Positions 23,515-31,652 are shown, counted from the stretch's first letter. The stretch: DNA of 47,861 bases from Candidatus Omnitrophota bacterium (GCA_028870995.1 JAGWOI010000018.1:1-47861), one strand, 5' to 3'. Numbers and translations: made by a program. Notes: a model not told the origin generated them from the sequence alone.

Positions 23515-23883
23515 ATGCGTAAAAAAATATTATGGTTGGGTGTTAGTCTCTTAGTTTTAGCAGGATGTGCCACCAGTTCAAGGTATGTAGGTTATACCTA
23601 TCATAGATTCCCCCCTAAGGATAAAAATTATAGTGTCAGCGTATATCCCCAAACACTCTCTGCCGGCCGCTCTTATTATGTGATCGGCAAGGTGTCGGTT
23701 GAGGGTTTTGTCAGCGATGGCGTCACTCCCACGCGTTTGACCAACGATGCCAGAGAAATTGCCCGAAAGAGGGGAGCGGATGCCATCATCAACGCTAAAA
23801 CCACCACGTATCGCTATTACTATGGTGATTCCCTCTTGAGATTTACAGGGGAGTTGATTGTCTTTACTCCAGCCGTAAAATAG
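23515..23883 (+). CDS. Lipoprotein of unknown function
   Basis: A 122-residue predicted lipoprotein with lipobox LAGC and modified Cys18. The mature part has a YSVSVYPQTLSAGRSYYVIG stretch and a later segment ARKRGADAIINAKTTTYRYYYG. That second part resembles YbjQ/DUF4156-like lipoproteins in which a heavy-metal-binding-like beta-alpha fold places A-D-A-I-I-N-A near the core; I hold this loosely. The ATG at 23515 is chosen because it begins the signal peptide and follows AGCGGGGG; the frame also opens at an ATG 21 bases earlier, overlapping the previous gene. It is probably co-transcribed with the Tyr/Pro-rich gene. Confidence 0.7.
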   Translation: MRKKILWLGVSLLVLAGCATSSRYVGYTYHRFPPKDKNYSVSVYPQTLSAGRSYYVIGKVSVEGFVSDGVTPTRLTNDAREIARKRGADAIINAKTTTYRYYYGDSLLRFTGELIVFTPAVK

Positions 23884-23927
23884 GCCTTTTATCTTAAGTC
23901 CCTGTCAATAAAGGCCCTACGAATCCC

Positions 23928-23956
23928 TTGTAACTTGCTCCTACTTGCCGTATAAT
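23928..23956 (+). promoter_or_regulatory. Promoter of glgP
   Basis: TTGTAA (23928-23933) and a consensus TATAAT (23951-23956) at the ideal 17-base spacing. AAGGAG lies at 23988-23993, before the ATG at 24002. Confidence 0.75.
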
Positions 23957-24001
23957 TAAAAACACTATTATTCATTGTCATTATTCTTAAGGAGTTTGCC
24001 T

Positions 24002-26482
24002 ATGCCGCAAGACGTTAACCTCAAAAAAGAAGCCGAGTGGTTTGCCTCCAACAAAGAAATGACCAAGGAGGCGATGAAGCTTTCCTTCCAGATGAACCGT
24101 GAATATACCCTTTCCAAGGACCAGTATACAGCCACCATGCGTGATAACTTTCTGGCCCTTTCGCTGGCGGTCCGTGAACGCATTGTAGAAAGATGGATCA
24201 AATCGCAGCAGAGTTACCATAAAAAGAACGTACGCAGGGTCTATTACCTGTCCATGGAATTCCTGATCGGCCGCCTGCTCGGCAATAACATGTACAGTTT
24301 AGGCATAGAAAAGCAATCTGCCGATGCTTTGGATGAGTTGGGGCTTGATATCGAAGAAGTCAGGGAAGAGGAGATCGATGCGGGTTTGGGAAACGGCGGC
24401 CTGGGAAGGCTGGCGGCGTGTTTCCTTGATTCCATGGCCAGTCTGGGCATCCCGGCCCATGGTTACGGGATCCGCTATGAATATGGGATATTCAATCAAA
24501 AGATCCAAAATGGTTTTCAAATGGAACGCCCGGATGAATGGCTTCAGGCCGGCAATCCCTGGGAATTCGCAAGGCCGGAATATACCGTGCGGGTCTGTTA
24601 TTACGGCAACGTAGTGACCGAACATGACAGCAAGGGTAGCCCCAAGCAAAAATGGGTCGATACCCAGGACGTGCTGGCTGTTCCTTATGATTTTCCTGTC
24701 GTGGGGTATAAGAACGATGTGGTCAATACCTTGCGCCTTTGGTCGGCGCGGGGGACCGAGGAGTTCGATTTCGATTATTTCAAATCCGGAGACTATGAGC
24801 ACGCGGTTTATAAGAAAATCCTTTCGGAGAATATTTCCAAGGTCTTGTATCCCTCCGACGACAAAAGTCAGGGCAGGGAATTGCGTTTAAAGCAGGAATA
24901 TTTCTTTACTGCCGCCTCCATGGCTGACATTATCAGGCGTTTTAAGTCGGAAAATTCCAATCTGGCCGACCTGGCCAAAAAAGTGGCCATTCAATTAAAC
25001 GACACGCATCCTACCTTGGCCATTGTTGAATTGATGAGGCTTTTGATCGACGAATATGATTACGCCTTCGAGGAGGCCTGGGACATCACCACCAGGGTTT
25101 TTGCCTACACCAACCACACCCTGATGCCCGAGGCCCTTGAAAGCTGGAGTGTCGAGCTTTTCGGCAGGCTCTTGCCGCGCCATCTGCAGATCATTTATGA
25201 GATCAACGCCCATTTCCTCAAAGAAGTCGCTTTGCGGTATCCGGGCGATTCGGACCGCCTGCGCCGCATGTCGCTCATTGAAGAGAGCAATCCCAAGAGG
25301 GTCCGCATGGCCTACCTGGCCATCATCGGCAGTTTCTCGGTTAATGGCGTCTCCCAGTTGCATTCAGAGCTTCTCAAGCAACACCTGTTTAAAGACTTTT
25401 ATGAGTTTTCTCCCGAAAAGTTCAACAACAAGACCAACGGCATCACCCAGCGCCGCTGGCTCTTGAAAGCCAACCCGCGGCTTTCCAATCTGCTTCTCGA
25501 AAAGACAGGTGACGATTGGATCAAGGATCTGAATAAGCTCTCCAAGATCGAAAACTTTAAGAACAATCAAGCCTTCCGCGAGCAATGGATGGACATCAAA
25601 AGCCAGAACAAGAAGGCCCTGTCCCGTTATATCAAGTCCACGATGAATATCAGCCTTGATCCGGAATCCATTTTCGACGTGCAGATAAAGCGCATTCATG
25701 AATACAAGCGCCAGATGCTTTTTGCTTTTTATATCATTTCCCAATATTTGAGGCTGAAACATAACCCGAAGGAATTCATTTATCCGCGCACTTTTATGAT
25801 CGGCGGCAAGGCGGCCCCGTCCTATTACATGGCCAAATTGACCATCAAGTTCATCAACAGCATCGCGGACATCATCAATAAGGACAAAAGCGTCAATGAT
25901 AAGATCAGGCTTATTTTTCTTGAGAACTATCGTGTTTCACTGGCGGAAAAAGTTTTTCCGGCCAGCGACCTTTCCGAGCAGATCTCCCTGGCCGGTACCG
26001 AGGCTTCGGGCACGGGCAACATGAAGTTTATGATGAACGGCGCACTGACCATTGGCACGCTCGATGGGGCCAACATCGAAATAGCCAAGATGGTGGGTGC
26101 GGAGAATATTTTTATTTTTGGTCTCAAGGCCCATGAGGTCGAGGATTTGAGGGCCCGCAGCTATGACCCGCATCAATTCATCGTAAAAAGTCCCATGCTG
26201 CAGGAGATCTTTAAGTTGATCCAGAGCGGATTTTTCAGTTCGCCGGACGCCAATCTTTTTATGCCCATCGTGGACTCATTGACAGGGCATGACCATTACA
26301 TGGTGTGCGCGGATTTCAATGCCTACTGCCAGATGCAGGATAAGGTCTCCAGGGCTTATTTGGACAGGGAACAATGGGCCCAGAGGTCCATCATCAATGT
26401 GGCCAACAGCGGCTTTTTCTCCTCAGACCGCACCATCCGGGAATATGCCAAGGACATCTGGAAGGTTCCTTTCAGTTCTTAA
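24002..26482 (+). CDS. glgP: Glycogen/starch phosphorylase
   Basis: Releases glucose-1-phosphate from the non-reducing ends of alpha-1,4-glucans using phosphate and pyridoxal phosphate (EC 2.4.1.1), a GT35 enzyme of the cytoplasm. At 826 residues it matches the bacterial family. N-terminal VYYLSMEFLIGRLLGNN and GLGNGGLGRLAACFLDSMA are conserved; NNKTNGITQRRWLLKANP and PSYYMAKLTIKFIN are substrate-site parts. The PLP lysine is Lys675 in GTGNMKFMMNGALTIGTLDG. The ATG at 24002 is supported by AAGGAG and by the usual short N-terminus; the frame opens 27 bases earlier. It is a single-gene unit with its own promoter and a strong terminator. Confidence 0.97.
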   Translation: MPQDVNLKKEAEWFASNKEMTKEAMKLSFQMNREYTLSKDQYTATMRDNFLALSLAVRERIVERWIKSQQSYHKKNVRRVYYLSMEFLIGRLLGNNMYSLGIEKQSADALDELGLDIEEVREEEIDAGLGNGGLGRLAACFLDSMASLGIPAHGYGIRYEYGIFNQKIQNGFQMERPDEWLQAGNPWEFARPEYTVRVCYYGNVVTEHDSKGSPKQKWVDTQDVLAVPYDFPVVGYKNDVVNTLRLWSARGTEEFDFDYFKSGDYEHAVYKKILSENISKVLYPSDDKSQGRELRLKQEYFFTAASMADIIRRFKSENSNLADLAKKVAIQLNDTHPTLAIVELMRLLIDEYDYAFEEAWDITTRVFAYTNHTLMPEALESWSVELFGRLLPRHLQIIYEINAHFLKEVALRYPGDSDRLRRMSLIEESNPKRVRMAYLAIIGSFSVNGVSQLHSELLKQHLFKDFYEFSPEKFNNKTNGITQRRWLLKANPRLSNLLLEKTGDDWIKDLNKLSKIENFKNNQAFREQWMDIKSQNKKALSRYIKSTMNISLDPESIFDVQIKRIHEYKRQMLFAFYIISQYLRLKHNPKEFIYPRTFMIGGKAAPSYYMAKLTIKFINSIADIINKDKSVNDKIRLIFLENYRVSLAEKVFPASDLSEQISLAGTEASGTGNMKFMMNGALTIGTLDGANIEIAKMVGAENIFIFGLKAHEVEDLRARSYDPHQFIVKSPMLQEIFKLIQSGFFSSPDANLFMPIVDSLTGHDHYMVCADFNAYCQMQDKVSRAYLDREQWAQRSIINVANSGFFSSDRTIREYAKDIWKVPFSS

Positions 26483-26493
26483 AAAAGCAAAAT

Positions 26494-26533
26494 AGGGGCA
26501 GTCCCTTTTTATAAAAGGGGCTGTCCTTTTTTT
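26494..26533 (+). terminator. Intrinsic terminator of glgP
   Basis: A 16-pair stem (26494-26509 with 26513-26528, including three G-T wobbles) with a 3-base loop, followed by T-run. Its arm AGGGGCAGTCCC resembles the GGGGACAGTC stretches at 15830 and 11275. Confidence 0.8.
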
Positions 26534-26534
26534 A

Positions 26535-26585
26535 TTGACATTTTGGCGGGGGAGGATATTATAAACAGAAATAATTTCTGTTTAT
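26535..26585 (+). promoter_or_regulatory. Promoter and perfect 25-base Fur/Zur-type operator
   Basis: TTGACA (26535-26540) and TATTAT (26557-26562) are 16 bases apart. A perfect palindrome, ATAAACAGAAAT, central A, ATTTCTGTTTAT, fills 26561-26585: it starts in the -10 box and ends in the first two bases of the regulator's start codon. Position, length and symmetry fit autorepression by the Fur-family protein. No ribosome site separates it from the ATG. Confidence 0.75.
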
Positions 26586-27000
26586 GAATGCCGACTATCT
26601 TCAACAATTAAAAAAAGGCCGATTCAAGATCACCCCCAAACGCCGGGCAATTCTGGAGCTTTTTGACCAAAAGGACAAGTGTTTGTCGCCGGAGGCTATT
26701 TGGGACCATCTTAAAAAAACTTTCAAGCGGTCGGGGCTTCCCAGCGTTTACCGTAATCTTGAAATTTTCGTCAAGCAGGGGATCCTGGTCAGGGTTGACC
26801 GGGAAGGGCGCAAGCGTTATTACGCCCTGTGTCATGATCACAGCGGCCATCATCACCACCATATTGTTTGTGTCGATTGCGGCAAGGTCGACGATCTTCC
26901 CGAATGTCCTTTGCCTGACTTGAAGGGGATCAAGGGGTTTAAAATTTTAAACCATTCGATGCAGATCAACGGTATTTGTAACGAGTGCAGCAGTAAGTAA
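26584..27000 (+). CDS. Fur-family metal regulator (probably Zur)
   Basis: A 138-residue metal-dependent repressor. The winged-helix part includes RFKITPKRRAILELF (about 13-27) and the recognition helix SVYRNLEIFVKQG (about 54-66). The metal part has HDHSGHHHHH at 84-93, Cys96-x2-Cys99 (CVDC) and Cys132-x2-Cys135 (CNEC), the structural zinc pairs. Fur, Zur and Mur cannot be told apart surely from sequence, but the downstream Zn/Mn-type ABC importer favours Zur. The palindrome over its promoter implies autorepression, and the same operator would control the following genes. Translation may be near-leaderless. Confidence 0.9.
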   Translation: MNADYLQQLKKGRFKITPKRRAILELFDQKDKCLSPEAIWDHLKKTFKRSGLPSVYRNLEIFVKQGILVRVDREGRKRYYALCHDHSGHHHHHIVCVDCGKVDDLPECPLPDLKGIKGFKILNHSMQINGICNECSSK

Positions 27001-27016
27001 TAATTTTTAGGTGTAA

Positions 27017-27937
27017 ATGAAAATAATTTCTATTGAGAAAAACGCAATTTATAAATTTGCCTGGTTAATGCTGTTTGCGAGTGTCATTTTGACTTTTCCG
27101 GCAGATGTTCACGCGGCAAAGATCAACATTGTCGCTACGACCAGCATTATCGGTGATGTGGTGAGGAACGTGACGGGCAATGCCGTTGACCTGGTTGTCC
27201 TTGTCGGTCCCAACGGGGATGCGCATGAATATGAGCCTACACCGGCGGCTTCCGTCGATCTGGCCAAGGCGGGCGTCATTTTTGAAAACGGTTTGGGCCT
27301 GGAGCATTGGCTGGATAAATTGTACAGTGCCAGCGGTTCGTCTGCCCGTCGGGTGGTGCTCTCCAAGGGGGTGCCTTTAAGGGTTTTTAAGGATAATCCT
27401 CAAGACATAGACCCCCATGTCTGGCAGAATGTTGCTAATGTAATAATTTTCACTAAAAATATTCGTGAGGCCATGGAAAGGGTTGACCCTGTCCATAAAG
27501 ATCTGTACGAAGCCAATGCCTATCGGTATATCCAACAGCTCCAGGGATTGGATGCGTGGGTCCGCAAACAGGTGGCCGCCATTCCTGCGGATAAGCGTAA
27601 ACTGGTCACCAATCACGATGCCCTGGGCTATTTTGCACAGGCGTATGGTTTTCAGGTCATCGGCACGGTGATCCCGTCAGCAACCACTGAGGCGGCCGAT
27701 CCTTCCGCCAAGGAAACGGCCCGGCTGTTGAATGTCGTCAGGGCCCAGGGTGTTCATGCTGTCTTTTCTGAAAATATCGCCAGTTCCAAACTGGCCAGGG
27801 CCCTATCCAAGGAAGCGGGGGTTGTCGTGGCGCCGGATTTGTACACCGATGCCCTGGGACCGGCGGGCAGTGCGGGGGAGACCTATATCAAAATGATCTG
27901 TTATAATGTTGAGCTTTTGAAGAAATATTTGAAATAA
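27017..27937 (+). CDS. znuA: Zn/Mn ABC importer, substrate-binding protein
   Basis: Periplasmic metal-binding protein of the cluster A-I family (ZnuA/TroA/PsaA). The 306-residue protein has a signal peptide cleaved near Ala33-Ala34. Metal ligands by position are His70 (GDAHEYEP), His134 (DPHVW), His200 (TNHDALGYF) and Asp278 (LYTDALG), the 3-His/1-Asp set of TroA, which binds zinc and manganese. The Glu at the third position typical of Mn-only proteins is absent, and the His-rich loop of many ZnuA proteins is absent too. A long backbone helix links two lobes. Zinc is my first choice because of the regulator. Confidence 0.92.
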   Translation: MKIISIEKNAIYKFAWLMLFASVILTFPADVHAAKINIVATTSIIGDVVRNVTGNAVDLVVLVGPNGDAHEYEPTPAASVDLAKAGVIFENGLGLEHWLDKLYSASGSSARRVVLSKGVPLRVFKDNPQDIDPHVWQNVANVIIFTKNIREAMERVDPVHKDLYEANAYRYIQQLQGLDAWVRKQVAAIPADKRKLVTNHDALGYFAQAYGFQVIGTVIPSATTEAADPSAKETARLLNVVRAQGVHAVFSENIASSKLARALSKEAGVVVAPDLYTDALGPAGSAGETYIKMICYNVELLKKYLK

Positions 27938-27943
27938 ACCTGT

Positions 27944-28696
27944 ATGATTTTCCCTTATTGCCAACACCGTCACAGTTCTCCTGACCGCCAGGCCCCTGCT
28001 TTGAAAATCCGGTCTTTAAGGGTTTCTTATTCTTCCGAGGATAAATTTGCTTTAAAGGATTTTGATATCAGCATTCCGGCAGGTTCAGCCACGGCCCTGG
28101 TGGGGCCAAATGGTGCCGGTAAATCGACTTTATTTAAGGCTGTTTGCGGTCTTTTGCCGGTCCGGAACGGAAGTATCGAGGTTTTCGGCCGCGCTCTGGG
28201 CGCCTGCCATCACCGCGTGGTCTATCTTCCCCAGCGCAGCGCCATTGACTGGTTTTTCCCTATCAGCGTCCTGGAATTGGTGTTGATGGGGCGCTATGTT
28301 TATTTGGGGTGGTTTAAGCGTCCCGTTAAAGCGGATGTCGATTTGGCCCGCCAGAGTTTGAAAGAAATGAATGCCTTGGATTTGGCCGGTCGCCAGATCA
28401 GTAAGCTTTCCGGGGGCCAGCAGCAGCGGGTTTTGATCGCCCGCGCGCTGGCGCAAGACGCGGATTTACTTTTGTTGGATGAGCCCCTCAATGCGGTTGA
28501 TGCCTCCACCAGGGAGACGGTGGCCAACGTGCTTCATAAAGTAAAGTCCCAAGGCAAGACCGTGATCGTGGCCACCCATTATTACGACCAGGAAGAAGGC
28601 CGTTATGACCAGGCCGTTTATTTGAAAGACGGTAAAAAAGTAGACCCTGAACAGGGCGAGGATGATTCAGGCCACAAGGATTGCGATTGCAGGTAG
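27944..28696 (+). CDS. znuC: Zn/Mn ABC importer, ATPase
   Basis: Cytoplasmic ATPase of the importer, 250 residues. Walker A is GPNGAGKST (about 54-62), the signature LSGGQQQR (about 155-162), Walker B LLLLDEP (about 174-180) and the switch His in THYY. Both ends are unusual: the N-terminus has YCQHRHSS and the C-terminus SGHKDCDCR, Cys/His patches that could bind a metal ion. If translation began later (for example near codon 20) the first patch would vanish. It starts six bases after znuA and is overlapped in part by an earlier possible start of the permease. Confidence 0.92.
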   Translation: MIFPYCQHRHSSPDRQAPALKIRSLRVSYSSEDKFALKDFDISIPAGSATALVGPNGAGKSTLFKAVCGLLPVRNGSIEVFGRALGACHHRVVYLPQRSAIDWFFPISVLELVLMGRYVYLGWFKRPVKADVDLARQSLKEMNALDLAGRQISKLSGGQQQRVLIARALAQDADLLLLDEPLNAVDASTRETVANVLHKVKSQGKTVIVATHYYDQEEGRYDQAVYLKDGKKVDPEQGEDDSGHKDCDCR

Positions 28697-28700
28697 AGTT

Positions 28701-29516
28701 ATGCATTTTTTGACCGATCCATTACAGTATCTATTCATACAGCGCGCCATAATGTCGGCGGTGATCATAGGCCTGCTTTGCGCCTGCCTGGGGACTTTTG
28801 TGGTCCTGCGGCGAATGGCGGTGGTGGGGCACGCCTTGACGCACAGCGCTTTGCCTGGACTGGTCATTGCCTATTTGATGGGGGGCAATCTCATGACCGG
28901 CGCGCTGGCCGCCACGGTTGCGACGGCTTTCGGTATTGGTTTCTTAAGCCGTGACGAGTCGGTTTACGAGGATACAATGGTGGGTATGGTCCCCAATGTC
29001 ATGTTCGCTTTTGGTGTCCTTCTTATCAGCACTTCCCGGTCATTCCGTGACCTTTTTTCGATGCTCTTCGGCAATATCCTGGGGATCACCGCCGGGGATC
29101 TTCATTTTATTATCGTCATCGCCGTCGTCTCCCTGTTCTTCATCCTTCTCTTTTTCAAGGAATTGAAATTGTTTTCAGTCGATCCGAACTATGCCCAGAC
29201 CATCGGCATGCCGGTCAAGTTGATGCATTACGGCCTGCTTTTTTTTCTGTCCCTGACCGTGGTGGCGGGTATCCAGGCGATAGGGACAGTGCTGACCAAT
29301 GCGCTCTTGGTCATTCCGGTGGCAGCGGCCAGGATTTTGACGGACCGGCTTAAGTTTATTATAATGCTTTCGTGCGTTTTTGCGGTGGTGTCTGCCATTG
29401 GAGGCATTTATTTTTCCTATTATATTGGTTCATCGTCAGGCGCCTCGATCGTGATGTTTGCCGCTGTCATTTTCGGCATTGTCTGGGTTTATAAATTCAT
29501 TCGAACATCCATCTAA
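28701..29516 (+). CDS. znuB: Zn/Mn ABC importer, permease
   Basis: Membrane permease of the ABC-3 family, 271 residues with eight or more membrane helices. Typical segments are LGTFVVLRRMAVVGHALTHSALPG (read in two parts: FVVLRRMAVVGHAL and THSALPG) and the coupling-helix region IGTVLTNALLVIPVAAARIL. I prefer the ATG at 28701, which has AGGTAGAG upstream; the frame is open to an earlier ATG (28662) inside znuC, which would add 13 polar residues. With znuA and znuC it forms a complete high-affinity importer. Cytochrome and copper genes follow after 19 bases. Confidence 0.92.
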   Translation: MHFLTDPLQYLFIQRAIMSAVIIGLLCACLGTFVVLRRMAVVGHALTHSALPGLVIAYLMGGNLMTGALAATVATAFGIGFLSRDESVYEDTMVGMVPNVMFAFGVLLISTSRSFRDLFSMLFGNILGITAGDLHFIIVIAVVSLFFILLFFKELKLFSVDPNYAQTIGMPVKLMHYGLLFFLSLTVVAGIQAIGTVLTNALLVIPVAAARILTDRLKFIIMLSCVFAVVSAIGGIYFSYYIGSSSGASIVMFAAVIFGIVWVYKFIRTSI

Positions 29517-29535
29517 ATTTTGAAGTGCTTATTAA

Positions 29536-29901
29536 ATGAACAGGGCTATATTGATCTTATGTTATTTAAGCGTTCTTCCTTCCATGGCCCTGGCGGATAC
29601 CGGCAAGGGCCGGCAGTTATACCTGTCTTACGGCTGCGCCTTGTGCCACGGGCTTGATGGGCGGGGGGATGGTCTTAATGCGTCCAAATTCGATCCTCCG
29701 CCTACCAATTTTCATGACCTGCGTACCTACCGTCATGGCAGCGGCAGGGACAGCCTCAGAAGCGCCATCAGTTACGGCATCAAGGAAGAAGGGAGCATTA
29801 TGCCCTCTTTTGAACATATTCCACCGGGTGAAATGGATCAAATTATTGATTACCTGCAATCTTTAAAGCAAAAACCGCTTCTCAATCAAAGTAAAACGTA
29901 A
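29536..29901 (+). CDS. Periplasmic c-type cytochrome
   Basis: A 121-residue class I cytochrome c. The signal peptide ends after about Ala20. Haem is attached through Cys34-x2-Cys37-His38 (CALCH), and Met89 in SIMPSFEH is the likely sixth ligand. GRGDGLNASKFDPPPTNF is typical of small mono-haem cytochromes near copper or oxidase genes. It could pass electrons to a terminal oxidase or serve in metal redox control; no oxidase subunit genes are in the window. It lies 19 bases after the permease gene and 20 before the copper chaperone gene. Confidence 0.9.
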   Translation: MNRAILILCYLSVLPSMALADTGKGRQLYLSYGCALCHGLDGRGDGLNASKFDPPPTNFHDLRTYRHGSGRDSLRSAISYGIKEEGSIMPSFEHIPPGEMDQIIDYLQSLKQKPLLNQSKT

Positions 29902-29921
29902 TTTTAAAGAAGGAGTTCGGA

Positions 29922-30356
29922 ATGAGAAAACTTTTATGTTTAACGGGTGTTTTCGCCTTGCTGGCTTCTTCCGCCGCTTACGCGGCAGCGGCCGGCAAGA
30001 TTTCCGTTACCGATGCCTGGGTGCAGGCCATGCCGCCTTCCAGCTCCATCAGTGCGGCCTACATGACGATTACCAACAATTCTTCGCAAAATGTTGTGCT
30101 GTCGTCAGCGTCATGCGACATTGCGGGCGCCGCAGAGATCCATCAGATGAAGGATGACGGAGGAATGATGCGCATGTCCATGGTGGCCAGCTTGACCATC
30201 CCCCCCCAAGGGAAGGTCACCTTAAAGCCCGGCGGTTATCATCTCATGCTTATTGATCTAAAAAAACCCGTCAATAATGGCGATGTTGTTCCGATCAGCC
30301 TTCATTTTAAAGACGGAGAAACCATAAAGGTCAATGCTCATGCGCGTAATCAATAA
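29922..30356 (+). CDS. PCu(A)C copper chaperone
   Basis: A 144-residue periplasmic Cu(I) chaperone that helps fill the CuA site of cytochrome oxidase. The signal peptide is cleaved near residue 21-24. The family copper motif H-x10-M-x21-H-x-M is met exactly: His74, Met85, His107 and Met109. The family motif around GGYHLMLIDLKKP is typical. Its 3' end overlaps the SCO1 gene by 23 bases, so the two are translated together, as their shared job would require. AGGAG precedes the ATG. Confidence 0.93.
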   Translation: MRKLLCLTGVFALLASSAAYAAAAGKISVTDAWVQAMPPSSSISAAYMTITNNSSQNVVLSSASCDIAGAAEIHQMKDDGGMMRMSMVASLTIPPQGKVTLKPGGYHLMLIDLKKPVNNGDVVPISLHFKDGETIKVNAHARNQ

Positions 30357-30945
30357 ATTCAGCTTGGTTTTATTGTTGGGTGTATGTTTATCCGCCGTCA
30401 ATTGCACCAAGCAGGTTGCTCAATCCGTCTCGGGTTACGGCGTTCTTAATCCTCAACGGGATTTTGTCCTCCACGATCAGGACGGCCGTATCTTTCATCT
30501 GAAGGACCATCGGGGACAAATGGTCCTTTTATTTTTTGGATATACCAGTTGCCCCGATATTTGTCCTACGACCCTGTCAAAATTGGCGCGGGTGTACGAG
30601 CTTTTGGGGCCGCAAATGCGTTCACAGTTGTTGACCGTATTTGTCAGCATCGATCCCCAGCGCGATACGCCGCAAAAGCTCAAGGAATATCTGCGGTATT
30701 TTAAAATCAATGCCGTTGGCTTGACCGGAACGAAGGCTGAAATTGATACGGTGATCAACGCTTATAAAGCCTCATACACCAAAGAGGAAACGAGTTCTTC
30801 GGCCATGGGGTACATGTTCGATCATACGGACCTTCTTTACCTGATCGACCGCCGGGGCAAGACCATACACCTTTTCCATTTGGAGGATCCGGCGGAACAA
30901 ATCGCTAAAATAATACAGGGAAAGGCTGCTTTATCTCATGGCTAA
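30334..30945 (+). CDS. SCO1/SenC copper-delivery protein
   Basis: A 203-residue thioredoxin-fold protein that works with PCu(A)C in assembly of the oxidase CuA centre. The copper ligands are Cys73-x3-Cys77 (CPDIC) and His164 (DHTDLLYL). GSYTSCPDICPT-like segments read GYTSCPDICPTTLSK here. The N-terminus is a signal peptide with Cys24 in AVNC; an Asn at -1 is atypical for a lipobox, so lipidation is uncertain. An alternative ATG lies six bases downstream. It overlaps the chaperone gene upstream and the Smr gene downstream by eight bases. Confidence 0.93.
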   Translation: MLMRVINKFSLVLLLGVCLSAVNCTKQVAQSVSGYGVLNPQRDFVLHDQDGRIFHLKDHRGQMVLLFFGYTSCPDICPTTLSKLARVYELLGPQMRSQLLTVFVSIDPQRDTPQKLKEYLRYFKINAVGLTGTKAEIDTVINAYKASYTKEETSSSAMGYMFDHTDLLYLIDRRGKTIHLFHLEDPAEQIAKIIQGKAALSHG

Positions 30946-31189
30946 ACTCAAGCTGGATTTACACGACATTTTTAATAAGGGTCAGGCCATCGAAACGGAA
31001 CTTAACAGGGTCATCCGGGAAGCGGTGGATAAAAAGATCACTTTGGTCGAAATTATTCCCGGTAAAGGCAGCGGACAGTTAAAGAAGCATGTGCTGCGTT
31101 TTCTGGAACAGAAGCATATCAAAGCCCTATACCATCGCATTGAAAAGGATGATAAGAATTTTGGCAGGATTTTTGTCCATTTTAGGTGA
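30938..31189 (+). CDS. Stand-alone Smr domain protein
   Basis: An 83-residue Smr (small MutS-related) domain. The family motifs LDLHDI (about 6-11), IIPGKGSGQLKKHVLRFL (about 39-56) and a closing strand FGRIFVHF are all present. Smr domains nick or bind DNA or cleave RNA; single-domain versions occur widely with little known function. It overlaps the SCO1 gene by eight bases, so it is the last gene of the metal operon, though its link to metals is unclear. Confidence 0.88.
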   Translation: MAKLKLDLHDIFNKGQAIETELNRVIREAVDKKITLVEIIPGKGSGQLKKHVLRFLEQKHIKALYHRIEKDDKNFGRIFVHFR

Positions 31190-31231
31190 TTTTATTTTTA
31201 AATGGACCGCCATGCGCCCGTCCTTTTTTCC

Positions 31232-31260
31232 TTGCCCTTTTAGGATTACGCGGGTAGAAT
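31232..31260 (+). promoter_or_regulatory. Promoter of PilZ gene
   Basis: TTGCCC (31232-31237) and TAGAAT (31255-31260) with a 17-base spacer. The ATG at 31272 follows after 11 bases without a ribosome site, so the transcript would be almost leaderless. Confidence 0.6.
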
Positions 31261-31271
31261 AGTGCCCAGAT

Positions 31272-31652
31272 ATGTTTGAAAACCGTCGACATTTCCGTTT
31301 AAGGGAATTTTTGGATGTCTCCTGGAAGGTGGATGGACAGGACGCCTCGGGTGAGGGGACGGTCGTCAATATCTCGGCTTCCGGTCTTTTGCTGCAAACC
31401 GACAAGGTATTCCAGCCGTCGGATAATTGCGTGTTATCCATTGAATCCGGGGCCGAGGACCTGCCCTTTGCCGCTAAAAAGGGGAAAATGGTGTGGTTTC
31501 AGCGGATCCGTACCCCGCAGGATCGTTTTTTGTGCGGGATACAGTTTCTTTCGGAAAAGCCCGATAACAGTCTTCAACAGTGGTTGGAAATGAAGATCAG
31601 CCGCTTAAGCGAGGCCGGAGACGCAAAAATTCTAAGTAATCTGGCATTTTAA
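31272..31652 (+). CDS. PilZ domain protein (c-di-GMP receptor candidate)
   Basis: A 126-residue single PilZ domain. Both ligand motifs are present: Arg5-x3-Arg9 (RRHFR) and Asn33-x-Ser35-x2-Gly38 (NISASG), so it should bind cyclic di-GMP. The rest follows the six-strand barrel with FLCGIQFL near the end. The charged tail may reach a partner. No cyclase or phosphodiesterase gene lies in the window. It is transcribed from its own promoter just after the metal operon, and a coiled-coil membrane protein gene follows 42 bases later. Confidence 0.9.
   Translation: MFENRRHFRLREFLDVSWKVDGQDASGEGTVVNISASGLLLQTDKVFQPSDNCVLSIESGAEDLPFAAKKGKMVWFQRIRTPQDRFLCGIQFLSEKPDNSLQQWLEMKISRLSEAGDAKILSNLAF

Noticed and set aside
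23890-23920. Possible terminator after the lipoprotein gene
   Set aside because: GGCCTTT and AAAGGCC can pair, but the loop is about 20 bases and no T-run follows.
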